Positions 33,661 through 46,031 are shown, numbered from the stretch's first letter. The stretch: DNA of 64,000 nucleotides from Proteles cristata cristata (GCA_017311185.1 JAESUZ010002606.1:620001-684000), one strand, 5' to 3'. A program made the numbers and translations. Notes: a model not told the origin generated them from the sequence alone.

Positions 33661-34413
33661 CTGTAAATTCTCTTAAAGCAGTAGCAAAGGCGACTGTAGC
33701 AAGAGCTCAAGAGGCAAGGCAATATCGGAAAGTGTTTAACAGAAAGTTAAAAATATAAATGTAGAAGATCTGTTTATATATTTTTCTCTCAGAAATAAAT
33801 TCCCTTTCCCTCCCTCCCACCAGGTAAAAGGAGATATTGCACTTTCTGCTCTCACGACTAAGGTGGCAGGGGTTCTAGAAGAACCATTCAAGATTATCAG
33901 GAACACGAGCGTGAGGGCCGGCTCGCCCAGCCCGGCCCACCTGGAGACCGGCGGCTCCCCCGGCTTGGAGACGGCTTCCACGCGTGCGCTGGGGGGCACG
34001 GCTGTCTGCTAGCTGCCCAGGCCCGCCAGGTCCTCGCCTGCAGCCCGGCGGCAAAGGCAGCTTGGTTCCACCTTGGATACGTTCCTGCTCACAGTGGCCA
34101 TGGCCTCTCTGGGGGAAGGAGGGCTGGTCAGACCCGGGGCTCTGGAAGGATTGTTCCAGTACTATGCCTAAGACCCCTACTCTCTGAGGAAGCTACAGGC
34201 ACGCTGAGGAATAGTATGGCCACCCTCAGAGCTCACGCATCCATGAACAAATGAAGGCTTGAGGAGATTTTTAAACCTAAAGTCTATGTGAGTGTGCACT
34301 TCAACAGTTTGGGCAGGTTGGGACTTGGTCCTTTGTCCTTTCCAAGGCCTTTCTTTGATTCCAGAAACCAGATTCTCCCTTCCCATTCGGACTGCTGTGG
34401 GGCTGGCAGCCGT
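33661..34413 (-). other. ADCY3: ADCY3 3' UTR
   Basis: The sequence between the ADCY3 stop and the convergent CENPO end has no repeat that I recognise. Its true end on the minus strand is uncertain; a TATAAA-type variant near 33770 is another option. Confidence 0.6.
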
Positions 34414-34596
34414 TCAGGAGTTGTCCACCACCTGGTGGGGCAGGGTGACCGAGGAGCCGTTAGGGAAGACCGCTGGCTTCTCCCGTCCCTTCAAGAAAAA
34501 GGTCAGCAGTTCTCCTTTCCCTTTCACAAAGATGGGCCCTCGCCTCACAAAGCGGAAGCCGTACTCCCGAAGGATGGCTTGTGTTTCTTCCACCAC
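34414..34596 (-). CDS. ADCY3: ADCY3 last coding exon (C2 end and tail)
   Basis: Encodes [20 protein letters not shown] through [12 protein letters not shown] and ends LPHQVVDNS, then TGA. It holds the last C2 strands. Phase 0 acceptor 'cctccacag'. Confidence 0.97.
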   Translation of the reverse strand: MVEETQAILREYGFRFVRRGPIFVKGKGELLTFFLKGREKPAVFPNGSSVTLPHQVVDNS

Positions 34597-35012
34597 CTGT
34601 GGAGGGAGAACATCGTGAGCTCAGACCACAGCTGCCCAGAAGGTGTCCACACGTGGCCCGCAGGCCCCAGTCAGCCCGCCTGGAACGCTCCTCTCCACAC
34701 CTTGGGCCAAGTCCCTTATCTGCGAGCCAGCAGAACCAGGCTGGACAGGGACGGGATGCAGGGTTGCTGGGGCCTCTTCCTTTCTTGGGGACAGTGCTCC
34801 CTGTCCCTAGAGGACAGCCTCAGGTCACCAGTATGACAGTACACACTCTGTTTTGTCCCCTCTCCATACTTTATGCCAGTTTTCTGTTATGGGGGTGGCT
34901 GTTGGAGGCATAAAATATTAGTTCCTACCAAGAGGCGGGATAGGCTTACCAGGAACTTCAGCCTAGATTTTGGAAATGGGGTTGAAGTATTTCCTCCCTC
35001 CCACTGAGGCAT

Positions 35013-35038
35013 CCCTCCCCCCCCCGCCCCCGCCCCCC
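35013..35038 (-). other. C-tract, G-quadruplex-type on ADCY3 sense strand
   Basis: The + strand has CCCT, C10, G, C5, G and C6, so the ADCY3 pre-mRNA carries GGGGGG-C-GGGGG-C-G10-type runs about 145 nt into the intron after the exon at 35182. It fits the four-G-run pattern. Confidence 0.7.
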
Positions 35039-35181
35039 TTGGCTTTACTCTCCCAGAAGTACCAACTTGATATTCTGAGCCAACAGAAAGGAAGCAGTAC
35101 TGCATGCAAAGCATGCCCTATTCCAACTTTGTTCCTGGTCCCTGGGTCTGAGCACACGCTCTGCTCTCTTGCTGGACGTAC

Positions 35182-35306
35182 CTGAATGTTGCCCATGACC
35201 CCTGTGGACTCCATCCTGCTGGCTACGTTGACTGTATTGCCCCAGATGTCATAGTGTGGTTTCCGGGCTCCGATGACCCCAGCCAGTACCCCACCTTTGT
35301 TCATGC
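35182..35306 (-). CDS. ADCY3: ADCY3 exon: C2 adenine-pocket and catalytic Asn/Arg
   Basis: Encodes [15 protein letters not shown], then [19 protein letters not shown] and GNIQ. It carries the C2 Asp of HYDIWG (adenine contact) and the Asn and Arg of NVASR (transition-state residues) by analogy with other mammalian cyclases. Donor GTACGT. Confidence 0.97.
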
Positions 35307-35928
35307 CTGGTGTAGAAGCATAAAATTAAGCACAGCCACGTGTGACATATTTTGTCATTATCCCATTCCAGAAGCCACCACCTCCTCTCCCAGAGAATTG
35401 ACCACATGACCCCAACCACAAAGCTCCTAGGTCTGTAACCTGCTCCTCCTGAAGCTGGTCTCTAAGCCACCAGAGGGCAGGTATGTCTCCAGTTTATCCT
35501 GTCCTCGGCAAAGGTCAGCCGTCCCCAATATGCTAACTGACCTATGCAGCGTGGACGTTGACAGTTGTGACACATACCTGGTACCTCAAGTGAAGACCCC
35601 CTGCCCCCACCCCCAGTAAGGGCAGCAGGTGACATCAACTCCTAACATGCTGGACGGAGGCAGCAAAGGCCTCGGCAGGCATACAAGGCTGCTTGGGGAA
35701 ATAGCCTAACTTCCCAGCCGGACTCGGAAAGCCGCTTCTGGCTGTCAACAGCAGAGGACACAGACAGCTGTCTTTTCGTCAGATGTACAGTCTGGTCAGC
35801 TGGAAGAGGTTCCTGAGGTCCCAGCACTGTGACTATGTGACCCTCCCTGACCTAAATGCCTCAGGGCCAATCTGAGTCCCTTACGTCAGAGGAGCATGCA
35901 GCGGAGCAGACAAGCCTGAAACCCTTAC

Positions 35929-36052
35929 CTATGCGCAGCATGAAGTTGTTGAAGGACTGGTTGTTGATGTTGGTGAGTGTATCCTTCATGGCCAGGGCGA
36001 AGTCGGCCAGGTCGGCCAGGTGCTGCCAGCGCTCCCGGTCAGACTTTTCCTC
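35929..36052 (-). CDS. ADCY3: ADCY3 exon: C2 central helix
   Basis: Encodes [20 protein letters not shown], then [19 protein letters not shown]. It ends one base into the Gly codon; donor GTAAGG. Confidence 0.96.
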
Positions 36053-37023
36053 CTGTGCCAGGGAGTGGGGGTGAGGGCAGCAGGAGCCAGTGTGGGCACC
36101 TGCCTCCCCTTCACAGTATTCTCAAGGTGACTTCCTACAGCTACGTGTTAAAGGCCTTATTCTCCAGTTCCTCCCACAGACGAGTCTGTGACCTCTACCT
36201 GTGCATGTCACTGACACATCACCAGGGTCCCTTTGGGTCCAGGGCAAAGCCTGGGGGGGGTGGTGGTGGGGAAGCCAAATGCTGTCCAGCCGAGTCACTT
36301 CCTGTCTGCCATGTTAGCTGATCGGGAGTCCTGCCTCATCACCACCTTGCCTGAACCTGGTCTTGTAATTTTGAGATAGCTGGCCTCACTTTGATTCCTG
36401 AACTAGATGAGCGCTTAAGGGTCATGAACCATCTTAGATGCGTTTCTTTAACCTCATCCGTAGAGTGGAGATGGTAGCAATACTTACACAGTACGGGACA
36501 GGTATAAAATAATAGTTTTTAAGAAGAGCTCTTGGGACCAAGGCCCCCACAGCTCCTCTCTCCTAGAATGAGCTAGCTAAGTGGCTAGGTGCACAGGTCT
36601 GATTCAACAACAGGCCAATGCCAGCTGATGAGCTCTGAAGAACCCTTTTCTAATCACACTTCCCAACCTGGATGTCTTCATTGTTACCTAATTAGGTGGT
36701 TTCTACTCCCCAGTTCTTTTAAAGAATAGAACATGAAGGGAGCACGGCCACAGTTGAAGCAGCTTACACCTGGGCTAAGCGGTGCAAGTGATAGAGGGCT
36801 TATGTGTCCTACTATTTCTCTGCTCGTGAAACTTTGCCAATAAACCCGATTTTAAGTCTGCGTTGCATGGTGCTAATGGTGTGCGTGACCCCTTGGTGCA
36901 GCCAGTACTCGGTAGCGTCAGCTACCCTCGTAGCTTCCTGTTTCACACGTGTGCGTGCGGGCTGCTTTCTTGCTTGCCTCAGGAGGCAGAGCCCCGTCTC
37001 CAGCCATGGAGGCAGTTAGCTAC

Positions 37024-37143
37024 CTTGTTGGAGCTGTTGAAGCCATTGGTGTTGACGTCTGGGGTGACTCCAGAAGCTGCCATGTAGGTGCTGCCGATGG
37101 TTTTGATCTTGGTGATGACCCGGAACTTAGGATTGTCCAGGAG
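37024..37143 (-). CDS. ADCY3: ADCY3 exon: C2 substrate Lys loop
   Basis: Forty whole codons, [20 protein letters not shown] to [10 protein letters not shown]. The Lys in IKTIGS is the purine-binding lysine of class III cyclases. Both ends are phase 0. Confidence 0.97.
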
Positions 37144-37669
37144 CTGGGGCCAATATTAAAGAGAGAAACGTCAATCCCTGGGGATAGATGAGTCAACTAA
37201 GTGACAGATGTTCCTGTTTACAACCCCACAAGACATCCAAGGGATGCTTTCCTAAGAGAGCTTGATCTGTTCTGCTGATTATCAGCCATGTGATCTTGAG
37301 CAAACTTCCTGATGAGCCTCAGTTTCTATATCCTTAACATGGGACAAAACCGCCAGTTCCCAAGAGTGGTTGGGCATCTGTGTAAAAGCATTTTTCTTGA
37401 CATACAAGTTCCCTAATTTTACTGGATCTGAATTTGAGGGTGGGAAGAATCCGAGGGACCCCAGGGCCAGTCATGCCATGAATTTGCAGGCAGTTTCCAG
37501 GCTCCTTTCTGCCCACCCAGACCCACCAGTCTGTAGGAGCTCCTACGTTACAGGTAGGGGCCCATCCAGAAAAGTGGAGCAGCTACAATGACTATAGCTT
37601 CTGACTTCTGCAGCAGGTCCTGGGGTGTAATCCGGAGTGAGCTGGCTCAGGGCCAGGACAGGGACTCAC

Positions 37670-37816
37670 GGAATCAAAGTCTGAGATGATCTCATTGAGG
37701 AAGCGCAGACACTCAATGCCACCATTATTGATGCTCTCCTCTGTGTAGAAGTCAGCGAAGTTGGGTAAGGAGGCAAACATGACTCCAATCTCATCATAAG
37801 ACTGGCTGTACAGCTC
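37670..37816 (-). CDS. ADCY3: ADCY3 exon: start of C2 core
   Basis: Forty-nine whole codons from [20 protein letters not shown] through [14 protein letters not shown]. The [11 protein letters not shown] strand is the C2 counterpart of ILFADIVGF; as expected for C2, it lacks the metal Asp. Confidence 0.97.
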
Positions 37817-38333
37817 CTAAAAAGAGGCAGGGCCAAAGTGCTCAAAGAAATGCTGATGAACAGTGTGCCACAGAAATGAAGCTCTCCCGTGACTGGTGTA
37901 CTCAGCTTACGGATACCTCTCTGGTTATTCCAGCTTTGAACTATAAGGAAGTAGATCATCACATCTTTGAAGAAGTAAAAAGTTTCTCTAGTCTCTGGAA
38001 CAGTCTTAGCTTTGAGAAAGCGGGGTGGGATGGAGTTGGGAAGTGAGGCGGGAGAATGCTTCTATGTGAGGAGATGACAGCTAACAGGGGAGCTCTAGCC
38101 AAGGCCTCATCTGAAATGGGGCTTTCCGGTGATGTGTGGCCCACAGGTTGAAGTGCTACCAAAAGCCTGTGAAATTTCCCTCTTGCTTATGTTGCAATTG
38201 CTGCTTGGGCACAGCCCTGCCTAGACTGGAACCAGCTCATGAGAAGACCTTGGGCCCAGAGGGGCTCCCTGGCAGAAAGCCAGACAACACACAGCCTTAT
38301 GGCTGCGGGCTATAGCGTGAGGCCACCCCTCAC

Positions 38334-38492
38334 CTCATCTCTCTTCTTGGACCCCAGGAAATGGCGTGCCACGTGCTCAGGCAGCATGTTGGTGACCAAG
38401 GCCTCATTCCAGCGCCGCATCTCGTAGACACGTTCCTTCTGGTCATGGACCTCAATCTTCCACAAGAACAGTGTCCGTGCCAATTTTTCCAC
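38334..38492 (-). CDS. ADCY3: ADCY3 exon: signalling helix into C2
   Basis: Encodes [20 protein letters not shown], then [20 protein letters not shown] and GSKKRDE. This is the helix that links TM12 to the C2 domain; both ends are phase 0. Confidence 0.97.
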
Positions 38493-39226
38493 CTGTGGAC
38501 AGGCACAGGCAAGGTGTGTGCTTTAGCTGACCATTTGATGGAAAGATGAAGAAGAGGGAATTTGAATGGAAGGAACACCCAGAGAAGCTCACCTACTGAA
38601 AAGGCCACCCTGCAGCTATAGTGAGGACTCCAGCCTCACTGTGGTTATGCAGAGCTCTGAGAGGCCTCCGGGATATGTGGGGCTTTCTGGGACCTAATTC
38701 TAGCTACAGATCTATGTTGGCCTGGGGGAGGGGAGCAGCAATGGAAAGCTAGCCCAGCGTGGAGTCCCTGTTTCCGGCAGGTTCCATTTGGCCAAGAAGT
38801 GGCTTGGGAAGGCTGTACTTTCCCTGGCAAGCCACTGGGGGGCACTTGGGCTAACATGGAGCTACTTCATCCTCTCTGTGCTCTTTATTTTTCTTTTTCG
38901 TATTAACCAAACAAAACTTCATCAGCTTCTTTCCCTTCCTCTTCTGGTTCAGAAACAGATTTTCTCCAAGCTTTTATGCCTCCACTGTGTGCTTGCTTCA
39001 GCATGCTGGAGGAAGTCGGAAGAGGTAAAGAACTGTTCTCCTTATATTACAAGGGAGAAAACCAGACAAAGGAGGGGTGATGGCTTGGCCAGGGCCACAT
39101 GCTACATTGGGTAAGGGAAACCAGCACTCCCGAGGAGCCGGGGTTCTTAGATCCTGAGACTCCTTTCTCAGGAGACCCTGATGGGTTGTGCGCAAAGACA
39201 GGAGAGGAGGGCGTGTGGGCACTTAC

Positions 39227-39308
39227 GTGGCGTGAGAAGTAGTAAAAGCTCAGCATCATGATGAAGATCATCACTGTCATGGAGTACTTAGAAGGCACCA
39301 GGGGCAGC
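39227..39308 (-). CDS. ADCY3: ADCY3 exon: TM12
   Basis: Encodes [10 protein letters not shown] and the membrane segment [18 protein letters not shown]. Its first base finishes an Arg codon of the previous exon; donor GTAAGT. Confidence 0.95.
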
Positions 39309-39689
39309 CTGTGGGGCAGAGTAATTCATCGGCCCATGCTGCCATCTTGGAAGGCAGATTCATTCCCTCCAACTGGGCTGTGCCTTTCCTGTCACCCTGG
39401 GCTCCAGAAACTTCTCCCAGCTCCTTAAGCACCTTCACATCAAGTCCGAACTCAGAGGTAAATATTTCTTAATCACTGGGCTCCTAATAGGCACCCAGTC
39501 CTGGCCACTCCTGGAATCCACACCAGAGCTACTCCCCAGATGTTTAGTAAACACTGCATCAACTGATTGATAACAGAAGTAGGTACAGCCATGGAAGCCT
39601 CTGGAGAAAGGAGAGAGGAGCATCGCAGTGATGAGCTAAGGCACCGCTTCAGCATGCTTTTTTATAGCTTCACATTTTTGTACGGAGCT

Positions 39690-40195
39690 AACGTTTCCAT
39701 TACTGCATAGTAGCCTACTGCATGAGTAGGTCACAGTTTGTATACCTATTTGCTGTTGATGGGCTCTGGGTGGTTTTCATCTGCTTTGCACGTGCATGTG
39801 TAGCTATGATGAACAACATGACTGGATGTTTCTGCACACACATCTGTGATATACAGATGTGCATGGATTTCTGTAAGGAATGTACGGAGCAGTAGAATTG
39901 CTGGGTCATGAGTCTATTTGCAACTTCACTAAATAACTCCAAATTGTTTTCTAAAATGGTTGTGCCAACTCACACTCCCATCAGGAGTGTGTGTGTGCTA
40001 CCATCGTTCTTGATATTACCAGACTTCTTAGCTCTAGAGAAATTGTAGGTGTTTAATAGTCTTTTGTCATGGTCCTAATTTTCATTTCCTTGATTATGTG
40101 AATGCCTTTCATTTATAAGTGGCCATTTAGATTTCTTCTTTTGTGAAAGGGTCTATTCTTCTGCCCTAATTCTGTTAGGTAATTTTTTTTAAACT
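39690..40195 (-). repeat. Old LINE-1 fragment, antisense
   Basis: 'gttgatgggctctgggtggt', 'agtagaattgctgggtcatg', 'caaattgttttctaaaatgg' and 'gccaactcacactcccatca' follow the reverse strand of L1. It lies in an ADCY3 intron, in the same orientation as the gene. Confidence 0.75.
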
Positions 40196-40214
40196 TACAT
40201 GAAAGTCTAGTCAA

Positions 40215-40335
40215 GGCACTGAATCATAAAATTCTAAAACTTTAGAGCTAGAAGAGACCTTGGAGAACTTCTAGTCCACTATCCTCCTCAAGATGTGAAA
40301 TAGACTCAAACAATGGCCTGCCTGCAGCCCCAGAG
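40215..40335. repeat. Old SINE/L3-type fragment
   Basis: 'aactttagagctagaagaga' and 'cttctagtccactatcctcc' match a widespread old repeat pattern; the family is uncertain. Confidence 0.45.
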
Positions 40336-40729
40336 AGCACTACTGTGGCTGGGGAAGAATCCACACCTTCTAGATCAGGTGCAGTGCTCCTTCCTCATTT
40401 TGCTGCGGTCCTGGCGGCCAGTTAAATGCAGCTGTCACATCCACTTGGCTGTTTGTTCCCTCTCCCCTCACCTGAACCCAGCCTCCAACGTACCCCGTAA
40501 ACCACTCTGCTGCTGATCTGGTTCGCTCTCTGATCCCAGATAGGCCATAACGGCCAGGCCCATCCCCGAGTCATTCTACCTCTGCTCCAGGCCCACCCCT
40601 TTAAAAAAGCACATACTGCTCTAGTAACTATCCCACATTGTGTGCCTCTGAAGGAGTGAGATCATGGTCTTGTTTCTAGAAGAAAGGGAGACCAAACACA
40701 GACCAAAAGGGGAAAGCAGCCGCCCTTAC

Positions 40730-40795
40730 CTGTCAGTGCCATTAAGCCCAGGGGTGGAAAATATCTGCATCTTCTCTAAGGTGACCACGGGAAAG
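40730..40795 (-). CDS. ADCY3: ADCY3 exon: outer loop between TM11 and TM12
   Basis: A 66-nt exon reading FPVVTLEKMQIFSTPGLNGT and D, with acceptor 'atctgtccaacag'. NGT is a likely N-glycosylation site. This loop is the least conserved part of the reading frame compared with the human protein I recall. Confidence 0.88.
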
Positions 40796-41028
40796 CTGTT
40801 GGACAGATAACCGCACACTCAGGCCCCACCTGAGCACAAGAGCACGGAGGTAGCCGTGATCTTCCACTCATCAAGAATGGAAAGGATCTCAGAGGCGTAT
40901 CTGTGAGAAGCCAAGAACCCCGATTCCTATACAAGCCTCTGAGGAGGCCAAGGCCCATGACCCTGAGGTGGAGACTTGGGGGTGGGAGGAAGGAGATAAA
41001 ACAGACCCCAAAACAGGCTTCATCTTAC

Positions 41029-41282
41029 CCATGTTCCTGGAAACGTTTGCGGTCGTATTCATCAAAGATGGGGCACCAGGCATAGATGTTAATGACGGCC
41101 ACGGCACCCGTGACGAGCAGCATGAGCGTGAGCTTCACCATGTGGCTGACCTGCACCAGCATGATGGTGGCGATGAGGGACAGCACGGCGACGTAGTTGT
41201 AATACTTGGGGTTCTCTACGCAGCCATCCTCCACTCCTGCAGTGCCGTTGACTGGTCCCGTGTAGTACTGCAGACAGCTAAG
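41029..41282 (-). CDS. ADCY3: ADCY3 exon: TM10 and TM11
   Basis: Encodes [20 protein letters not shown], the membrane segments [16 protein letters not shown] and [20 protein letters not shown], and [18 protein letters not shown] is a second sequon in the loop after TM9. Donor GTAAG, two bases into a Gly codon. Confidence 0.95.
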
Positions 41283-42794
41283 CTGGAGGGGAGGACCGTG
41301 GCAGCAGCGGGGAGAACAGAGGGGACAGGGGGACAGCAGACAACGGTCAGAGACGGCTGTGGCACAGCACTGTCCATTCAGCTGCCGCTTCGCGCGGCTC
41401 CCTCAGAAACACTGAAAGATGGGAAAATTCACCAAGGAGCTGTACAAAAGCCGGTAATGCCTACTAAGAGCTTAACCATACCTCATTCGATGTTTATGAA
41501 ATTCCAGTGTTTTGGCATTGTCACCTTTGTATAGAAAACTCAAAGAGGGGGACTTGCACCAAGCAGCACAATGGGCAAGTGGTAAAGCCAGAGCTGGGGG
41601 TCCCGTTTTTCAGTTTCAAATACAGATGCTCTCAATCAGTAGGGCCAAGATGGCAGAGAAGTAGGGGGATCCGTACTTCCCGGTCGCATCTCTCAAAGAA
41701 GGGCTGAAGCCAAAGGACTCAGAACCTCAAGAGTCTGGGAGGAAAGGAGACGGAGTCTACTGGGGAATACAGATGCTCTCGCCCACGTCACACTGTTGCT
41801 TAAGTCGGGGGGCGGGAGGGGGGGGCTCCTGAACCGCGTCACTGTGCTGGCAGCCAGGCTCCACGCAAACATTTCCATTTCTCCAGTCCTGCTGCCGAGC
41901 ACAGGGACTCCAGGGAAAGTGCATCCATAATCTGAATCAAACCCACTTTCTGTAACTTTCACCACTGAGGCTCATGTGGCTTTGGGGAAGTTCTCAGCAC
42001 GTGGAAAGTTTTCATACTGCCCTGGTCCCCCCCACCCCCACCCCCCCCACTGGCGACAGGCGCTCCAGCTGTCCATGCCCCTGTTAATCAGCGGTCCCCA
42101 GACCCGGCTCCAGGCAGGTTCAGACACACAAGGGGCCTGGGGCTTCTCCTCCCTGCACGCACGCACTGTGTGACCAGGGGTCTGTCAGGTTCGGGAGCCC
42201 CACCTTTGCCTTCTAGCTGGACTCGGGCTCCATAGGCCTTAGGGCTTTTTCATCTACACTACTACCAGATCCGGTCTCCATGGTGAGGTTTTTTCCCTCC
42301 TGTGCTTAAATCGTTAAAGAAAATAAAGCAAGTGATACAACACTTATTTAGAAAAAGCAGGACTTTTTAAGAGCATGTATATCATACTGCCAAAATTGTT
42401 GGGAGCCGTGACCAATGACAAGAAAGTCAATGGCAGCTCCAAGCTGCCGATGCTCAGCAAATGACTGGCAGCTCTGAATTAACAGATCTGGGCTTCCGAC
42501 TGCTGTTCTCTCCCCCAGGAAAGCATCTGGCTGCCGCCTGGACCGGCAGCTTCTCAGTGAATTGAAGAGAGCAGCAAAGATGATATGTCTGCCCCTAGCC
42601 ATTTTGGCTCTAGGAAGGTCTGGCAACGTTCAAATGTACGAAGGCCACACAGGAGAGCTCCTTTAGTGGGACGGGTTTACCTCCCTGGTCCTCCTGGATA
42701 CCTGGCACTCACCACACTGTAGGGAACACTTAACATATGCAGAACACGTACAAGTATTGTGCCCCTTGAGCAGCGAGATGGAGAGTTTCTTCAC

Positions 42795-42990
42795 AGGTTT
42801 GGGATTTAGAACTGCTCAATCCCTTCCTCTGTCACTTACTGGCTGTGTGACCTAAAACAAGTGAATTGACCTCTCTGAGCCTTGGTGGTACCAACACGTC
42901 TTAGGGGTATTAGATTAAACGAGTCAACATCCAACACGGGATCTGAAGCATGGTGTCGGGCTCTGGGACTCTGGGAGAGCAAGAAGCTGG
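42795..42990 (+). repeat. MIR SINE, sense
   Basis: 'ctgtcacttactggctgtgt', 'caagtgaattgacctctctg' and 'gattaaacgagtcaacatcc' are clear MIR features. Confidence 0.7.
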
Positions 42991-43172
42991 GGCAACAGGT
43001 CAGTCTCAGGTTTCCGGAATAGAACACCCCCTCCATTTGGCCAAGATAACCTGTTTAGGAAACTAAGCCACGTCTAGTGGTGGAGGACTAGTTGACAAAC
43101 CACTCACACTGGCCAACACAGAAGCCTTTCTCCACTGAGAGTGTCCCTTCTACAAGGACAGTAGGAACTCAC

Positions 43173-43289
43173 CATGTCCACGACATTGGCCATAACCAGA
43201 ATGAAGATGGCTAACATGGCCCAGGTGTTCCTGGCCCAGCGGGTCCGGTCGATCCAAGTCGAGAAGGCCACCATTTTCTTAGGAAAGGC
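43173..43289 (-). CDS. ADCY3: ADCY3 exon: TM9
   Basis: Thirty-nine codons: [20 protein letters not shown] followed by the membrane segment [17 protein letters not shown]. Phase 0 at both ends, donor GTGAGT. Confidence 0.96.
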
Positions 43290-44063
43290 CTAGAAGAATG
43301 GGATTTCAGGGGCCATGAACCTTTGACAGTCTTTTCTCCCGTAAATATGGCTGCTAATGACTCTGGCTGTTCCCCTACCTCCCGGGACTGTAGAAAGTAG
43401 TCCTCTGCCCATGAGTCAACCAAAAACTGACCAGCAGACCTGAGGAGGTAGCACAGGAACCCGAGGCTCTGTATCAGCCCCACTGGAGGTGTCTGTGACA
43501 CAGCAGGGCCTCGAGATACTGGAGCCCTTTCTGGAGCAGACCCCAGAGACCAGCCCAGGAGGCTGTGGGCAGCGCCAGCCAGCAGCAGCCTGCAACCCAA
43601 GGCCGAGCAGCAAAACCACGTCAGGAAACAATTTCCAGGGCCGGCCATCTTTGCCTGGCTGCTCCCGCCTTTCCTGGGTCAGTGTACCCTAAATCCTGCA
43701 AGTTACCCAGCAAGCCACCTGCTAGACTCCCTTCCCTAAAACACTGCTTTGCTCTGGTTATTCTGATCAAAACCTGGTTCTTATAGAACATCTCAGTCCC
43801 TTTGTCTGGCTCTCCCTGTGCTTCACATCTGGGGCCAACTGTCCGCTGTTTTTCTACACAGGTCCCCGTTTATCCGGGCTCTGGCTTACGCACCCAGGCT
43901 TGCTCAGCTGGAGTGAATAAATGACTGATGTGGGATAAAGGAACGAGTGGGTAAGTGCCTGCCCCGTCCTAGCGAGGCCAGCGTATTTGTCAGGATTTGA
44001 TGGGATGCCGGCACCACCTGCACTTCGAGAGGCCTTCGGAGCCCAAGGGAAGGCGGCTCTTAC

Positions 44064-44151
44064 CCGGGGAAAGATGGCGGCCAATGAGCAGACAGTCAGG
44101 ATCAGAAGGAGAACCTCCCCAACCACAAAGGTCATGTAGTTTGTCATCAGC
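44064..44151 (-). CDS. ADCY3: ADCY3 exon: TM8
   Basis: Encodes LMTNYM and the membrane segment [20 protein letters not shown], ending PR. The first base completes a Trp codon; donor GTAAGA. Confidence 0.95.
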
Positions 44152-44769
44152 CTGTGACAAGGAGGTGACAATTAGAGAGGGGAGCAGACAAGTCAGTGAG
44201 ATCGGGTGAAGGGCCAGGACAGGAAAGAAGGAGGAAGAAGGGTGGGCTCTCCGTGCTGACACCTGAAACATTCACGAGACACCACGGAGCCCTGTCTCCT
44301 GCTACAGAGACGGGACGGAGGCCCTGGGGGCAGGGCCTGGGTGGGTGTGGCCCTCCCCAGCAGTAGCTGTTGCTGGCACACAGATGCCCTGGCCAGGGCC
44401 CAGCAGAACATGGGCATCTTAGGAATGAGCACCCTGCCATGAAGGGACAGCAGGGGACAGAGCCGCTCCCCTGCTGCCAAGGTCCGCAAGACCTCCCCTC
44501 TGCCGACCGCATCAAGCTTCACGGCTGAGCAGGGACTTCCAAACCCACCTTCTCAATTCCCAGAAAGTCAGGGTCTCCAAATCCTCCCGGTACTCACACC
44601 ACCCACCATCTGGTTTCTAGAAACCTCTGTTGCCAGGCAGACGCCTGATTCTTGGTCTTTACTGAAGATCGCCCTGTCAGCGAGGCTGCTGTGCCCACGC
44701 TCTACGCAAACACAGGCACGGCCACGCTCGCCACCGGCACTCCCGGCTCCCTTCTTCGCCTGTTACCCA

Positions 44770-44948
44770 CGCCACTCGCCTGCCTGCATACATGTTTTGA
44801 TCATTCAGTTGTTCACATCGGTCTCTCCCCCCCACTAGAATGGAAGTTCCATGAGAGCAGGACTGTTTGTACACTGTGCTCACCGCACGCCCCTAGACCT
44901 CAGCACCGGCACAGAGCAGCCAGTAAATACCCGTGCGGCGAATGAACG
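44770..44948 (+). repeat. L2 LINE 3' end
   Basis: 'cccactagaatggaagttcc', 'atgagagcaggactgtttgt' and 'gcacagagcagccagtaaat' follow the L2 tail consensus. Confidence 0.65.
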
Positions 44949-44949
44949 G

Positions 44950-45110
44950 ATTTGCTCCTTACAACAACCCTGCGAGTTAGGAGGGCGCATTATGATCTTC
45001 AAAGTGTTATTACCATCGTCATCTTTGGCTTTACCGGCGAGTAACCGGATGCTTCGGGAACCTTAGAGACACAGCCATACAACTGATAGGCAGCGAGGCC
45101 GTGTCTAAAC
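44950..45110 (-). repeat. MIR-like SINE, antisense, diverged
   Basis: 'ccttacaacaaccctgcgag' and 'acacagccatacaactgata' fit reverse-strand MIR. Confidence 0.5.
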
Positions 45111-45732
45111 CTGTGGCTAAGTCCAAGGCTCCTAACGGTTCCCCCAACTATAGCTGGGACAGGGCTCCACCCCACCTCCCTTCAGAGGGGGAACCCTGTG
45201 CAGGAGGGAGCTGCTGATGGGCCACGGGGAGGGGGGGCTGCTGTCCGTTACTTGGGCCTCAACAGTTGGGGCAAGGACTCCAGAAGACCCCCCTGCCCCA
45301 GGGGACCTGCTGCCGTGTGCAGAGCTCTATCCGTTTGTGCCCAGAGCTTAAAATCCACCTGCTAAGATGAGGCAAGAACAGGAAGCCAGATCTGCCTTGA
45401 TGACAGGTTGAAGAGCATCCCCATCTTCTGTCTCCTTGTCCCAAGACCACTCAGGCCCGCACAGCCAACACCTCCACCCTCTGCAACCCCTCTCTGCCCC
45501 TTAGCTCTCTCCGTCCTGGTTTTGAGGCTAGTGCTGTTTGGAGCCCCAGAGGAGAGAGAAGGAAGGGGGTCCAGTCCCAGCAACACCTGGGCCTGAGATC
45601 AGCTGGGGCTGTTCCACTGAGGCAAGACGTCAGGCTCCAAGTGATGCACTCACACCCTTTACACCTCTGGCCTCGGTAGGTCATCACCTTCGCCCTTTCC
45701 TGACCTCCGAGCTCCTACTAGGCCCTCCTCAC

Positions 45733-45894
45733 CAGGGGTCGATGAGTATCTCCACCAGGGCCGTACAGAGCAGGACGACGCAGGAGCAGCTAAAGGCGGC
45801 CCCACTCTGCTTCTCCTTCTCCACGGAGTAGCGGGTTTCCATCTCGGGGTCCATGAACCGCATGGAAAGAAGAAAGGTGTTTCTCTTCTTCACT
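45733..45894 (-). CDS. ADCY3: ADCY3 exon: TM7
   Basis: Encodes [20 protein letters not shown], then [13 protein letters not shown] and the membrane segment [19 protein letters not shown]. It begins and ends inside codons (V and W); donor GTGAGG. Confidence 0.96.
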
Positions 45895-46031
45895 CTGCAG
45901 TGGAAACACGGCCCCACAAAACACAGATGTCACATCTGCCTTGGCCTGACAGGAAGGGACCCCACTGGAGACGGCTAACTTCCTGAAGCCCAAGTTAGAG
46001 CCTACAAGGTATGTGCAGAGAAGCCACTTAC

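Noticed and set aside
41640..41760. Text 'gccaagatggcagagaagta' like the 5' end of a carnivore LINE-1
   Set aside because: Too short and isolated to call; a repeat-library match would be needed.
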